Assembly: GCA_024138025.1 (NCBI GenBank)
Contig: JAMXBD010001580.1
Coordinates: 248,001-312,000, forward strand
From: Combretum micranthum
Lineage: Eukaryota; Streptophyta; Magnoliopsida; Myrtales; Combretaceae
DNA: 64,000 bases
Direction: 5' to 3'
The translations under genes and the position numbers were made by a program. Position 1 is the stretch's first letter. Each line of letters begins with the position of its first letter. This document shows, piece by piece, positions 11,161 to 24,046 of this stretch. Under the pieces are notes generated by a model. That model worked only from the letters and a program-made list of their open reading frames with translations. It searched no databases and was not told the origin of the DNA.

Positions 11161-11744
11161 GACTAGCGATCGTAATCATCCTAATTTTACATAACCCAAT
11201 TATAATAATTATTGACAATAAATGTAGAATCATAAAAAAACTATAATAAAAATATCAGAAAATCACTCCAAAATTTTTTCATGATTTGAATTTTAAGTAT
11301 AAACAAATTAGAATAAAGAATCCTTATCAATAAGACTTTAATTTACATAATGTTCAACATAAAGTAAATGAAAGAATAAAGAAAACCGTTTAATATTTAA
11401 GAACCTAAGTTTTAATATTCGAAACATGTTAATACCTTTAAGTTAAATAATTTTGAGTCTATAGAAACTAAAATTATGATCTAACTTAGTAACTTATAAT
11501 TAGTAAAAAGAACCAAGTAACAAATATAAAATAAATATTAAATTTCTAATATAATAAAAACTCTATAATAAATCTATAGATAGTAATGAATTCATATGAG
11601 ATTTCAAACCCTATAAATTTATGTTAAAGTCAAATTAAGGGAAATATAATTATTAATTTATCAAAATACCACCAAACAAAACTTTTAAATAGATAAAATA
11701 TAATTCACTGTAGTAGGTATAAAAGCTGAAAAGTAAAAACCTTA
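11161..11744. other. AT-rich DNA without recognisable features
   Basis: About 580 bp of A/T-rich sequence with no coding frame of note, no LTR termini and no RNA gene that I can see. Confidence 0.5.
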
Positions 11745-12400
11745 AACTAAATATTCTATGTATACCAAAGTGTTCAGAATATTTAATATCAATAATATGT
11801 AAATTTTTATCTAAAAATATTATCGAATCAGTATTTATCATATGTGTCATTTGGACCCGTAAATTTTACTTTTTGCACAAGTTCATATTTTTGTCAACTC
11901 TTACATGGTTGTTAGTTATAAATTCATCATCTTCTTTTTGTTTTTATATTTCTATTTATCCAATCTTCCTTACGTTTTTTTTTTAATTTTCTTTTCCATT
12001 TTCTCTTTTCTTCTTTTGGATTCTTCCCTTGTACGTAACAAACATACACACAATAAAACATATAAGCATATCTTTAATAGAAATTCTACATATATCATAG
12101 TGTTCAGAATATTTAATACCGATAATATGTAAATTTTTATTTAAAAATATTATCGACTAAGTATTTAACATACGTATCACTTGGATACACAAAATTGACT
12201 TTTTTTCACAAGTTCTTTTTTTCCCCCACTCCTTACACAGTTGTTGGTTATAAATTTTTCATCTCCTCTTTATTTTTGTATTTCCATTTATCCTATCCTC
12301 CTTACTTTTTTTTTTCATTTCTTTTGACGTTCTTTATTTCTCCCTATTTTTGAAGCTTTCCTGTACGTAACCCAATAGAGGCAATACTCTTAAAATACTT
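11745..12400. repeat. Tandem duplication, about 330-bp period, two copies
   Basis: The word GTTCAGAATATTTAATA recurs 330 bp apart (11772 and 12102). The following sequence matches in order: the ATATGTAAATTTTTAT block, ATATTATCGA, the CACTTGGA/CATTTGGA block, the GTTGGTTATAAAT block and a final T tract. The second copy has drifted noticeably. It is non-coding. Confidence 0.7.
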
Positions 12401-12745
12401 GACATATTTGTACTCGATTAGCTTAACAAACTACCTTAAAAACTAGATAACTATTAACTAAACAATATTATAATATTTTATCTACAAATTTAGACACAAA
12501 AACAGTCTAAATACGGTACACAAAGATGCAATATACGGTAGAAATTCTCTTGAAATTCAAACAGCCGAAATGCATCTACAACTTGATCAAATAATAAAAT
12601 TTGAAGTCAACTAAAATACACACAAACCAATGGGAATGCACCGGCCAAGAAACCCATTAATTGCAACAAACAAACACACCACAATTCATGCATTTGGATG
12701 GAAAAATCTCGTAGCCAATTTGTCTCCCTTTCTTCCTCTTTTCTC

Positions 12746-12753
12746 TATAAATA
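12746..12753 (+). promoter_or_regulatory. TATA box with leader, truncated by LTR A
   Basis: TATAAATA in a TTCTC context, then a CAAACAAACAAA-rich leader without ATG from about 12760 to 12904. At that point LTR A (starting TGTCACG at 12905) interrupts it. A CATGCATT word lies upstream at about 12687. It looks like a genuine plant promoter and 5' leader, whether of a host gene or of an older element. Confidence 0.45.
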
Positions 12754-14221
12754 TAACACTTAAACAAACAAACAAACAAAGTCATTAGTTTTAACAAACA
12801 AAACACCTAAATCAGGAGCTAAAACAAGAACTAAACCATACTAATTTCATTCCAAACAAACAACAAAACAAATAGCTACTCAAACCAAGAACTAAGACTC
12901 CATCTGTCACGCCTTGAAGGGTACCCTAAACGTGGCAGTCCGCTGTACATAATATTAAAGCATAAGAATGACCACCCATGTCACGCGAAGGCTTCCATAC
13001 TATGTATAAGGCGTCTAACACATGGAGGAGACACATCAGAATGATACATTTTATGTTGATATAACTTGAGCAACAATGTAAAGGAAATTCAATTTACTAT
13101 ACTCCAAATACAAAACATATTATACTTTAATTACATTCATCCAAAGACTTCCCTACATAAAACTATTACAAGGCAAATCATAAACCTAGCTAATATCTTC
13201 AAGCATTCTTATTCCTTACCGGAATCCCGAAGTCATTCTCGGCTCCAACTATCACGGTCCCCACTTAGCATTCTTGAAATGACATGTTGATTCAAACATC
13301 TATTGGGGTATAAGCTATACTAGCTTAGTGAGAGTTCCCTTAATTTTGTACCATAACGAGCAAGCTATAATCAACCATATGCTATGCATGAACAAACACA
13401 TGAGCAAACAATTATGTATGGGTATCCAGAACCCACACAAAGAATGGATTTACGCCCTCCGTATCTTGGGTTAGGGATGGTATTGAAGTCTACACGACCG
13501 CTGCTAGTCCCCAAGCCCTCGGCTCATAGCACTCGCCTCGGCTAGGCTTACACATGGAATGCATCCTCAATGTGCCTTAATTCCCATGAATGAGCTCTGA
13601 TACTGGCCTTGTCACGCCCCAAAGAGTACCCTAAACGTGACAGTCCACTACACCCGATATTTAAACTTAAATATGACAACCTTAGTCATCCCATAAGTTT
13701 ACATATCGAGTGTAAGGTGTACTTACACAACTTTTAGGATCACACTTTGATTCGAGTAGTCTTAAGAAAGCATACATAGCATTAAGAATATAAATCACAA
13801 CAAGATAAATAGTTAAACTTTACAAAAGCCAAGGGGGCATACCCCCCCAAAATAATAGGAGTCTACATCGTTTAGCTCCAATTACATATATCTGAATCAT
13901 TAAAGAGATTTTCCTAGAAGTCCACGCCTATACTAGGTCCCGACTTCCTCAAAAGCTCTTTAATCCAATGTGATAAACCTGCACAAAGTGTCCTCTCGGA
14001 ACATCCAAAAATAGGAACACTGCAACAAAAACTATTGGGGTATAAGCTAATTGCTTAGTGAGATTCATTTTCCAAGTAACATACTCGACAAGCTAAAATA
14101 TCTATACAAGCAAGTTATAATTAAGCAACCATATGAATGCACAAGCAAATGAGCAAGCAAGCATATACTTTCCGGTAGTCATATGTGAATGGATTTACGC
14201 CCTCCACTCGGGGTTTGGGGT

Positions 14222-14402
14222 AGTTCATAAGTCATGCAACTACAGTTCCAATGTTGGTCCATAAGACATGCAACCATAGTCCCAATCTTAAGTGGGGTGG
14301 TCCATAAGACATGCAACCACAATTTTAATGTTGGTCCATAAGTCATGCAACCATAGTTTCATTATTTGAATGGGGTGGTCCATAAGTCATGCAACCCTAG
14401 TC
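14222..14402. repeat. Minisatellite in LTR B
   Basis: Five degenerate copies of a GGTCCATAAGTCATGCAACC unit, with alternating short and long spacers. It occupies the same part of the LTR as different minisatellites in LTRs D, G and H. Confidence 0.75.
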
Positions 14403-14900
14403 CCATTAAAGACCCGCTGCCTCCCAAATACACCTTTGTCCCACCAAAGGCATACTCGACAATGATATGTGACTCACTACATGATATGCATGTACAATTT
14501 ATTCATATAATCATGGCATATTAATTAGATAATTTAAAAGTGATCATACAGATTTCAGACACTCCAAATCTATACTAGCTCATACAAGGTTATTGCAACA
14601 AAGCTTGCCTCGATATACTTATCGTTCATTCATGCAAGTTTAGATCACCATTCAATCACAATTTTATCTTTTCCTAAGTCTAATGCCACTACTACTACAA
14701 GCACACCAAGAGCATAATTAATTGAGAAATGAACTCACTTGTCCATGTAGTGAAATCCACTAGTCGTAATAGTCCTCGGGAAGTGGTAACCCGTCCTCCA
14801 ATTCACCTAAGTACAAAGAATACCCTCAATGAGTATCTCTTATGAAGTTCTATTAAACTTAACAATTTTATTTACTAAGTTCGTCAATTTTCGCCTAGGT

Positions 14901-14953
14901 TGAATTCTTAACTTAAAAAGGTCATATCTAACTCATTTTAACTCGGAATTAAG
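14901..14953 (-). repeat. Conserved family 1 palindrome (LTR B copy)
   Basis: The most diverged copy in the window: TTAACTTAAAAAGGTCATA on one side and TCATTTTAACTCGGAA on the other. It is still recognisable and in the expected place. Confidence 0.55.
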
Positions 14954-17822
14954 CTTATAATATACCGATTTCTACCTACTTCGAAAGAGCTATCTATTTC
15001 TAAAGTTAATTCAAACATTTAAGGTCATTTAGGGTCGGAAACATACTGTACAGTAGGGTTGCGAAAATCCAAGATTTGAGCCTTTGTGAAAAATTGCCAT
15101 ATCTACTCTATTTAACTACTTAGATTAACTTATTTTAGTCCTAAACTTGCAAGGAGATTCTCAAAACAAAATTAAGAGATTACACACTTATCTAATCCCA
15201 AACATAAAGTTCAAATGAAACTTCTAAAATCCATTTTCATAAAACCGAAATTTACAAGTTGAAACTCATTGTCTTGTTTTGAGTAATTCCTTTACTAAAA
15301 CTTACTTAGTTCAATGAAAATAATTTTCCTATATTATTTATCATCAAAGCATTCCATTTTCAATATAAAATACTTGTTTTGAGATCTAAAAGAAGGTTTT
15401 CAAAATTGGTCTCCCCTTAATTACGAATTTCCTCTTTGAAGTTTACAATGAAAACAAGACCTAAATTTTGTCTTTTACAAAGCACTTGATTTAAGCAATA
15501 CTTTTAGGAAAACTCATTTAAACTTATGAAAATTCATTCCTTAAGATATCTATACCAAGAGCCCTTTATATTTTTGTCTAAATCTTCATTTTAAAGTTGA
15601 ATGATGGGTTCCAAAAATGGGTCTTGGTCTAGATCCGAATTTTCATAAATTTATTTTGAACATATCTCTTGAGAAAATTCATCAAAACTCATGAAAAACA
15701 ACCCATTACATATTATATCTTAAGAACCCTTCATTTCTTGAATAAAATCCTCATTTTTGAGTTGGAAAACATGTTTTTATTTTAGATCTTTGTCTTGATC
15801 CGAAAATACAATTTTTGTTTTTGAAAATAAACTTTGAAAATCAACTTTGATTCTTGTAAGATGAAGTCTTGATGATATACATCCATCAAACCTTCATTTT
15901 CTTAACAAAAACTTCCATTTTAAGACTTGGAAGGGGTTTTTAAAATGGTGCCTTGACAAGTTACGAATTTTACTTTTTCATTCAAACTCAAATCTAAGAT
16001 CTACTCAAAATACAACCATGAAAACATAAGAAAAACTTGGTAGTAGGCCTTAAACTTCTAGATCTACACATAAACATAACTAAAGCTTGTAAAACTCTAG
16101 ATCTACAAGTTATCACAAAAACAAGAAGATAAACAAGCCTTCAAGATAACAAAAATACTAAGAACAAAAGAGATCATCATCTAGAGGAGTGTTTCAATTT
16201 GGCATCATCATCCATAGCTTTTTAAGCTTGTGGAATGTCCTTTGATGCATGAAACATCCATAATATCATCCTATAACATCTTATGAGAGCTAAAAGAGAT
16301 GATTACCTCAAATATTTGCAAGAAAAGTATGTGGGAGTAAGGAAAGAAATGGTGGCAGCTTGTTCTTAAGAAGACAAAGCAAGAAGAAGAGAAAAGAAAG
16401 GGAAAAAGAGAGAGGAAAAATGTAGGGTTTGTAAAGGTGAAAGAGGAAGGAATGAGATACTTAAATAGAGAGTGAGTGTATTAAATAATTGAAAAAAAAT
16501 AAAACCAAGCAGCTGCAAGGAGGGGGGGCTGGCGTGATTTCTGGGTGGGGTGTGTGTAGTTTGATTTTAACTTGTATTTTTGAAAGTGTAACTAGTTGCT
16601 TCCATTTCTAACTAAAAGAGACTTTAAAATATCAAATAAATGATTAAAAATAAGGAAAAGTGGCTAATTTTTGGGGATGGTCAGCTGCCATCTTGGGAAT
16701 TGGAGTGTAAGAAAAAGCAAAAGAAACATAATAATGTGTAGTAATGATAATGGATGTGTACTTAATATGGGTTGATAAAGTGGCTTTTTGACTAAGAAAA
16801 TATATAAAATAAATTAAGAAAAATATTTTTATTTAAGTGGCAGAATTTTTATGATTTAAATAAAATAATCAAATAAATTATTTTTAGAAATTTAACAATT
16901 AAGTTACCGGTAAGAGTAAAATAAGCTTATATGAGCTATAACTGATATTTTTAAAATCCGAAAAATTATAAACTTGATATTTTTGAAATCCTTATAAAAA
17001 TACGAGTCTAAAAATATTAAAGATATATTTTTAATTTTCCGAGCCCGGGACACGCTTTCCAAAGCAGTATCCAAACGGGTTCGAAATAAGCCGAAAATAA
17101 ACCAATCTGATATTTTTAATAAATCAAATATTATTACGGACTATTCTAAACACTTTAATTATTTTTTGACTCCTCTATTTACGAACTCGGGTTTGTCGGA
17201 CCTAAACTGTAGGGTTTTACTTAATATTTGTTGACTTAAGGTCTCCGATAGACTTTCCGGCTTAAGGTTAAGGCTTGAGAAAACAGGGGTTTATAGGCCT
17301 CGTTATCCCAAACGAGTCATCGGACCATACCGATCGACCTGCATAGGAGTAGCATGCTACCAAATGCAATATGTCCGATGCGATGCATAACCAATTTAAT
17401 TTTTTGGTTAGGTCAAAATATTCATACATTCTTTAGAGTGACCAACCAATAGCATACATTTAACAGAAATAATATGCACAGTATAGTTATCCAATCGATT
17501 TGTGGTTTCGATATGCTTTAGTATTCTTTAGCATACATTCATCACAGTCTCATCATATATCACATCCCCATTCATATCGATTTTTTTATCTTGTTCCTAT
17601 ACTTATAATACGACTAGCTACAAGCATAAACAAGGTAACAAGATAAAGGAGAAGACTCACTTGGCCATTGGATCACTGGTCTTTTAGTAAAAGTAATTCG
17701 GTGGTAGGGAATCATCGATTTCAGGATCACCTAAAAAGGATGAATTACTCTAATAAGTATTTCATCACTTAACTAATCCAAACTATCACATACAAACTAT
17801 CAAATTCGTAATTCTCGTCCTA

Positions 17823-17880
17823 AGCGGGAATTCCAACTTAAAACGGGCATAACTTGGTCATTTTAACTAGGAATTTCACA
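17823..17880 (-). repeat. Conserved family 1 palindrome (LTR A copy)
   Basis: GCGGGAATTCCAACTTAAAA, then a near-mirror ending TCATTTTAACTAGGAA. It is followed by the equally conserved CGATTTCTATCTACTTTGAA block. Confidence 0.7.
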
Positions 17881-20800
17881 AATTATATATCGATTTCTAT
17901 CTACTTTGAAAGATCTATCTAATTATAATATTATTTTCAATTTTTGAAAATATTCAAGTCATGGAATAGAGGGATCAGATCTTATCAGAAATAGTTTCCA
18001 ATTCCGAAAAATAGTTTTGTAAATGCTTGAAATGTTTCTACTTGACAAATCAATTATACATGCAATATGAATGATTTCCTAACATGAATGGCATGTGATG
18101 AGTTTAATGTATGCATGATCTTGATGATTTTTGCTAAAAGAAAATTTTAGAACTCTTTATTTTGCAAGACTTCAACAATAACTACTTTTTGAAAAGTCTG
18201 GTTTTCTATCTTTGATCATTTCCATTTTTTTTTAATTTATTTCTTAAGAAAATATGATTATTTTTGTTAAAATTGAGTGTTCATTATATCTATTACTTAT
18301 GACCTTCATTTCTACATAAAAATTTCCATTTTGCACTTTGTAAACATGTTTTCAAGTAGGGTTGATTCCAAAATCCGAATTTTGTGAAAATTAGTTTTTT
18401 AGTGATTCCTTTAAGTAAAAATCATTTGATATTTAGAAAATTAGGGCTCAACAATACATAACCACTAAGGACTTCACTTTTTCATGAAAATTTGCATTTA
18501 CACTTTGCAAATATGTTTTCAAATAGGATTTACTCAAAAAATTGAATTTTAGAAAATCCACTTTTTTGAATGATTCCTTTGAGAAAACTTGTATAATGCA
18601 CCAAAATTTAAGGCTTTACTATATCCATTACCTAAGGAATTCATTTAACACATAAAACATTCATTTTGAGCTAGAATACTAGGTGTTTACATAGGCATCA
18701 TCCAAAGTTACGAATTTTATAAGTTGACTACTAACTCAAAAATTTCCATCTTGATTCTACTTCTTGTTTTACCCATTAATCTCATCAAAACTCATTCCAA
18801 CTTGTAAAAATCACTACTTAATGATACCTACTACCTATACCCTTCATTTTTCACATAAAACAAGAGTTTTGGAGTTGACAAATGGGTTTTAAAAATTGGT
18901 CTTGGTTGAGATCCGAATTTACAAAATTTATTCTTAGACATTCCTTTTGATAAAATCTATCTAAACTCATGAAAATCTATTTCTTACATATCATATCTTA
19001 AGAGCCCTTCATATCTTGAATAAAAACTTCATTTTTGAGTTGGAAAACATGTTTTTTATATATGTCTTGACCTAAATCCGAAAATAAGATTTTTATTTTG
19101 AAAATCACCTTTAATTCTTGTAAAAAGAAGTGTTGATGATATACTTATATTAAGCCTTCATTTTCTTAAGTAAAAATTACATTTTGACACTTGGAAAGTG
19201 GTTTTTTAAATAGGGGTCTTGCCAAAATACAAATTTCACAATTTTTGTTTGAGCTCAAAACCAAGATCTACACTTAATATGAACATACATCTAAATGAAA
19301 CCCATGGTAGTGCACTATAAACTCATAGATCTAAACTTTACTCATCAAAATCTTTCATTTATGTTATCTATACCCTAAGCCCTTCATTTTAAATGAAAAA
19401 TACACATTTTGAAGTTGAAAAATAACTTTTCTAAATATGGTTCATTTTCCATCCGAACTTTCAAAAATGATTTTTGTTGAAAATAAAATAGATCTTGAGT
19501 TTTCTAAAACATTCCTACAATCATCATGCCACTACAAGTTATTCATGAACATAAAACAAAAGTCTAATGTATTTTATAAACTCAAAACACTAGATCTAGT
19601 TTACTATACTAGTTTTAGATGCATGAACACTAGGATAGTTATGTGAATGATGAATATATGCATAAATAATAAGAAATAACATAAATACTAACTTCAATAA
19701 CAAGATCTAAGGCATAAACAAAAATCAAAGCTACAAAAAGTTAGATCTATAAAATATAACTACTTTAAACAAGAAAATAATAATGATACAAGAGATTAAT
19801 CATAGAGAAGTGGAGTGTTTCACTTTGGCATCATCATCCTTAGCTTTTAAGCTAATGGAATGTCATTTGATGTATGAAACTCTCACTATACTTTACCTAT
19901 ATCACCTATGGATGCTTTGAGAAGAAAGTTTACTTAAAAATCTTCAAGAAATATGTGTGGAGGCTCATGGAAGAACTAGGGGTAGCTTGTTTCTTGTAAG
20001 AACAAGAGCAAGATGAAGAAAAAAAAGAGAGGAAAAAGAGAGAGAAAAAGTTAATGAATGAAAAAGGGTAAAAGGAGTAAATGAAAGAGAGAGAGAAAAT
20101 GAGTGTATTAATGAATGAAAGAAGAAGAAAAAATAAATAAAACAAGGCTACCAAAGTGGAGCATGCTGCACGTGAATTGGAGAGAGAGAGGAGAGAGAGG
20201 GTTTGTTTGAAATTTGACTTGAAATTGAATTGTGTAATAAATGTGTATGTGTTGCTTCTTTAAGAATGAGTGGAATATATTTATTTTAGTCAAAATAGGA
20301 GTAAATTAAAGGACAATAGTAGCCAAAAGAAGGAAAAATCTGCATGAAGTGATATAATAAAGTGTAAAACGATTAAAGTGAAAAAAAAGTGATGTATGAA
20401 AGGTGTACTTGAAAGTATGGGTTGTAAGAGCACTTTCTTAATAAAATAAAATAAAATATAATTATAAAATTTATTCCGAATATTTGTAGCATATTTTTCA
20501 TAATTAAAATTAAATAATTATTTGAATTATTTTAATATCTTAACAAATATGTTATCGGTATAATCAAAATACGCGAATATGGGTTATAAATAATATTTTA
20601 TAACCTGAAAAATTATAAAAATTATTTTATGAAAATATAAATATTTTTCAATTATTAAATTAATTTATTTTATTTTTAGTATCGGGTCTTAACAGAATCT
20701 GATCCCGTAAAGACCCGAAACGAACTAAATTTTGGAAAAACAAAATTTTCTATAATATATAAAATTTATCTAAAAATATAAAGGTTTATAAGAATAATAA

Positions 20801-21111
20801 AATTGTGTAATGGAATAAAAGTGAATAGTGCAAAAGACTAATTAATTACTGGTAGTAATGAAAATACGATAAAAAGGTTAAACTGTAACTTTTATAACTC
20901 GAAAAATTATATAACTGATATATTTGGAAATCTTATGAAATTACAAGTCTAATGGTACTAATGGTATATTTTTTATATCTCGAGTCCCGGAACACGCTTT
21001 TCGAAATCTGTATTCGAACGGGTTCGAAATAGGTCAAAAATTTGCCAATCTAATATTTTTAAGCCACTTATATTACTACAAGCTATTCTATACTTTTAAA
21101 CTACACCTCGA

Positions 21112-22401
21112 TGGTGGGTGTCGAATCCAACAAATAAAAATATTTATATTTAACCTACTCTAAAGATTTATAAATAGGGTTGAGCATGATCGTCTTCATA
21201 GGGAACTAGTAAAAATCTATTTCTATCAAGATTGAGAAAAGAGAAAAATTGGGGGATTTTTGAATTCAAACAAATAAAATAAACCTATTTCTAATTAAGA
21301 AGATTTATATATATTCAAAAGATTATCTAGCCTAGGTTTCATTACAACTCAATTCTCAAGATTGATCCTTGACTCAAATATTATTATCCCTACTTTGAAT
21401 AGGTTAGTTATAAATTCCAATAAGCTCTGAAATTCAATCTCTCCTTAGATATTAAATAACCAAGATGAGATCTTTGATTATTCCTAATCAAATAGATAAC
21501 CTTAAATACGCTCTTAAGGTTTAATCTATCAATTGGATTAAGAAAAGAGAAACCTAACCCTAATCAATAATCTCATAAAGCATGGATTATTTAAATTAGA
21601 TTATATTTCATCACAACATCAAATAACCATCTATTTTATGACTACCGTGTTGTTTCATCACCTATATTAGAATACTCAAACAATTACGGATATGAGTTCT
21701 AATTGATTGTTTATTGTTCAATCATCCTACAACTGGATCCAAAGCTATAAGATATAATCAAACAATAATAACAATAGATTCAGATGCAATACAAATATAA
21801 AAAGATAAGAATAATAGAAATCAAACCCATTTAGGTCTCACAATCCATCTTGAATTGAGTTGCAATAATCCCTTGGCTAGATTAAGAGATTAGTTGTTCA
21901 TGATTCAAGAAAAGCAATCTTTAGGGTTCTTGAAAGTATAAAGAATGAATCACCCCTCTCTAATGGACTTCTCTCTCTATATATATAGGAAAGAACAAGA
22001 CTTTCTCCCGTATGAAAACTGGCTGACTTGGAGTTATGAAATGGCTGGCTGCCATTTTTCATCGCACAGGACGCTGCAGCATTGATGGCCGGCTCATGGT
22101 CGGCGTCCATCTTCCTCCCAGAGCCGGCCATGAAAGATGGCCGGTGGCGATCACACCATGGCCGGCGGCCATGGCTCTTCTGGCCGATTTTCTTCGCTCC
22201 ACCGAGGCTCCATGGCTGGCGGCCATCAAGCTTCTGGTCATTTTCTCCATGCTTTATTCATCTAAATCTTTCCTTTAGCTTTATAAACCTGAAACACAAC
22301 ATTAACTTGATTAAGTATCAATTCCTCATGATTTCTATAAGATTAATAACAAGTTTATCAAGTTTTATCCATTATAGATTTGAGTAAATTACATCTCAAC
22401 A
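21112..22401 (-). mobile_element. Athila-like solo LTR nested in LTR A
   Basis: 1290-bp unit from TGGTGGGTGTCG to CATCTCAACA, with target duplication CTCGA at 21107-21111 and 22402-22406. It shows distant, co-linear resemblance to the Athila LTRs at 8666-10284 and 43380-44979 (start words, the CTTTGATTA block, AACCTTAAA and the end AACA). It has a minus-strand CTATATATATA at about 21977-21990 and, upstream of it (22020-22235), dense GCCGGC and GGCCGG boxes. No coding sequence is supported, and short open frames across the GC-rich boxes are chance. Confidence 0.8.
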
Positions 22402-23367
22402 CTCGACCTCTAGGGTTAAGGGCGCTAGATTGCCGGGCTTAAACTATTGTATTTCACTTAGGGTTTTCGAGCGATTTTTCGTTTAGGTCTTTGCCAATTT
22501 GGAAACTAAAATTTTATGTTTATACAACATATTTAATTTGAGAAATTTATTTTAAATTTGATTTTTGTAAGTATTTAATATCTCTCGACGTTTTCGGAAT
22601 CCTTTAAATTGAGTTTTATTTCTGAAAGTTAATCGTTTTACTTTTTAATAATTTGTTTTTGGGTTCTATATTACCCGATTTTATAAGTCGGAGTTAAATA
22701 TTGAATTTTTCGTATGTCGTGGTTTTGAATTTGAAGACTATTGAGTTCTTATTTTATGTTTAAAGATTTTCATTTTCTCAAGATTAAGAAGTTTCTGAAT
22801 TCGTTCATGATTTAGGACTAGTCAAAGTTCGGTTTTAATTTGTTCGTGATTTATAAACTCAAGCTCGAAGAGAAAGAACAAGATAAGGTAAATTCATTTT
22901 AAGTAGTTTAAAGTAATAAAACATAGTCTTAAACTATATTTCTATACTTCTAGGATCGAAACAAGCTTTAAGAGAAGGATTATCACCTTTAAATTCGTCT
23001 CAAGGAGGTAAAACTTACGAAAACCCTAGTTACACATTTGCATAGATCAAACAATGATTAAACTACATATTGATGTGTTATGAGTTGATATATGTATATA
23101 TATAACATGTATAAACACTTAGGAATGCTTTAGAAACAATTTAGACATGGAAAAATATCAAAATCGGATAATTACACGAAGAAAATGATGAATAGTCGTT
23201 TTCTAGAAGAGCATGGGTGGAACACGAGGCCGTGTACACCCCATGTACCCATCGGCTTCAATTTTAGGTTTGAAACCCAGAGGAGCATGGCTGGTACATG
23301 GCCGTGTACCTCTCGGAAATCCAAAAAATATAATAAATAATGATAAATCAAATCTGATTTAGTTCCA

Positions 23368-23368
<1 letters not shown>

Positions 23369-23417
<49 letters not shown>
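23369..23417. repeat. (AAT)n-(ATT)n palindromic microsatellite
   Basis: About eight AAT units followed directly by about eight ATT units, forming a near-perfect inverted repeat inside a longer ATT/AAT-rich stretch (23369-24200). Confidence 0.85.
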
Positions 23418-23418
<1 letters not shown>

Positions 23419-23999
23419 ATAATGTTAACGTTAACATTTTTATTATTACCATTATTTTTATTATCAATAATGATATTATTATTATCATTAATATTAGTGA
23501 TGTTATTATTAATATTATATTATTGTTATTGTTATATTATAAGTGTTGTGTTAAATAATAATAGGCTAATTAAAACTATTACTAATATTATAATTAATAT
23601 CCTATTGTTACAACTATTATAATCATTATTAGTTTAATTAATAATATAATTATTATTAATACTACTAATGTTGATATTGGTGTTATTAAGATTATTATTA
23701 ATAATATGAACACTTTATAGACATTATGATAACTACTAATATTATTACTAATAAGAATATTATTATTTTTATTATCATATTATGACTATTAAAATTACCA
23801 CTATATGATTGTTATTGATTTGATTCTTTTGATTATTAATATAATTATTATGATTAGTATGGATATTACTATTATGACTATTATAATTATCATTATGATA
23901 TTATTATGATTCTACTATTATAATGACCACTCATATTATTGTTATTATTTTTATTCTAATGATTAGATTATCTTTATAATCCATAACATTATTATTATT

Positions 24000-24030
<31 letters not shown>

Positions 24031-24046
24031 CTACTGCTGCTGCTGC
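24000..24046. repeat. (TTG)n-(CTG)n compound microsatellite
   Basis: About ten TTG/GTT units, then a short GCTACTGCTGCTGCTGC run. Confidence 0.85.

Larger units (their letters stand above)
13610..17295 (-). mobile_element. Long solo LTR B, family 1, nested in LTR A
   Basis: 3686-bp unit from TGTCACGCCCC to GGGGTTTATA (the final TACA has mutated to TATA). The perfect target duplication GGCCT occurs at 13605-13609 and 17296-17300. Removing it restores the continuity of LTR A as judged against LTR F. It has a minus-strand TATA-like TATTTAAG near 16460-16467, a G-run tract upstream (16518-16531), the conserved palindrome and a five-unit minisatellite. It has no gag-pol and no second LTR. Confidence 0.88.
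12905..22842 (-). mobile_element. Long LTR A, family 1, interrupted twice and 5'-truncated
   Basis: Starts (plus coordinates) TGTCACGCC at 12905. It continues to 13609, resumes at 17296-21111 after LTR B, and resumes again at 22402-22842 after an Athila-like LTR. The pieces line up in order with LTR F (31778-36608), including the shared GAGCTCTG...CGTTATCC block, where A is split at TGG-CCT. The far end, expected to be GGGGCTTACA, is missing: similarity to F stops near 22842, where another LTR family in the opposite orientation begins. Net length is about 4.9 kb. No coding sequence. Confidence 0.8.

Noticed and set aside
13591..13625. GTATCAGAGC on the minus strand beside an LTR end, like a tRNA-Met primer site
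   Set aside because: The GAGCTC word also occurs inside LTR F without any adjacent LTR end, and the join is the insertion point of LTR B with its GGCCT duplication. It is LTR A sequence, not a primer site.
19930..20293. Ser/Phe-rich minus-strand open frames, also at 34922-35155 and 38454-38684
   Set aside because: They arise from the GA/CT-rich leader tract of family 1 LTRs. They look like signal peptides but differ in frame and sequence among copies.
21898..22387. Several overlapping open frames on both strands over GC-rich DNA
   Set aside because: They are all within the solo LTR at 21112-22401. Open frames on both strands come from the GCCGGC box cluster, and the peptides resemble nothing known.
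23422..23622. Leu/Ile-rich open frame resembling a membrane protein
   Set aside because: It is the translation of an ATT-rich microsatellite region.
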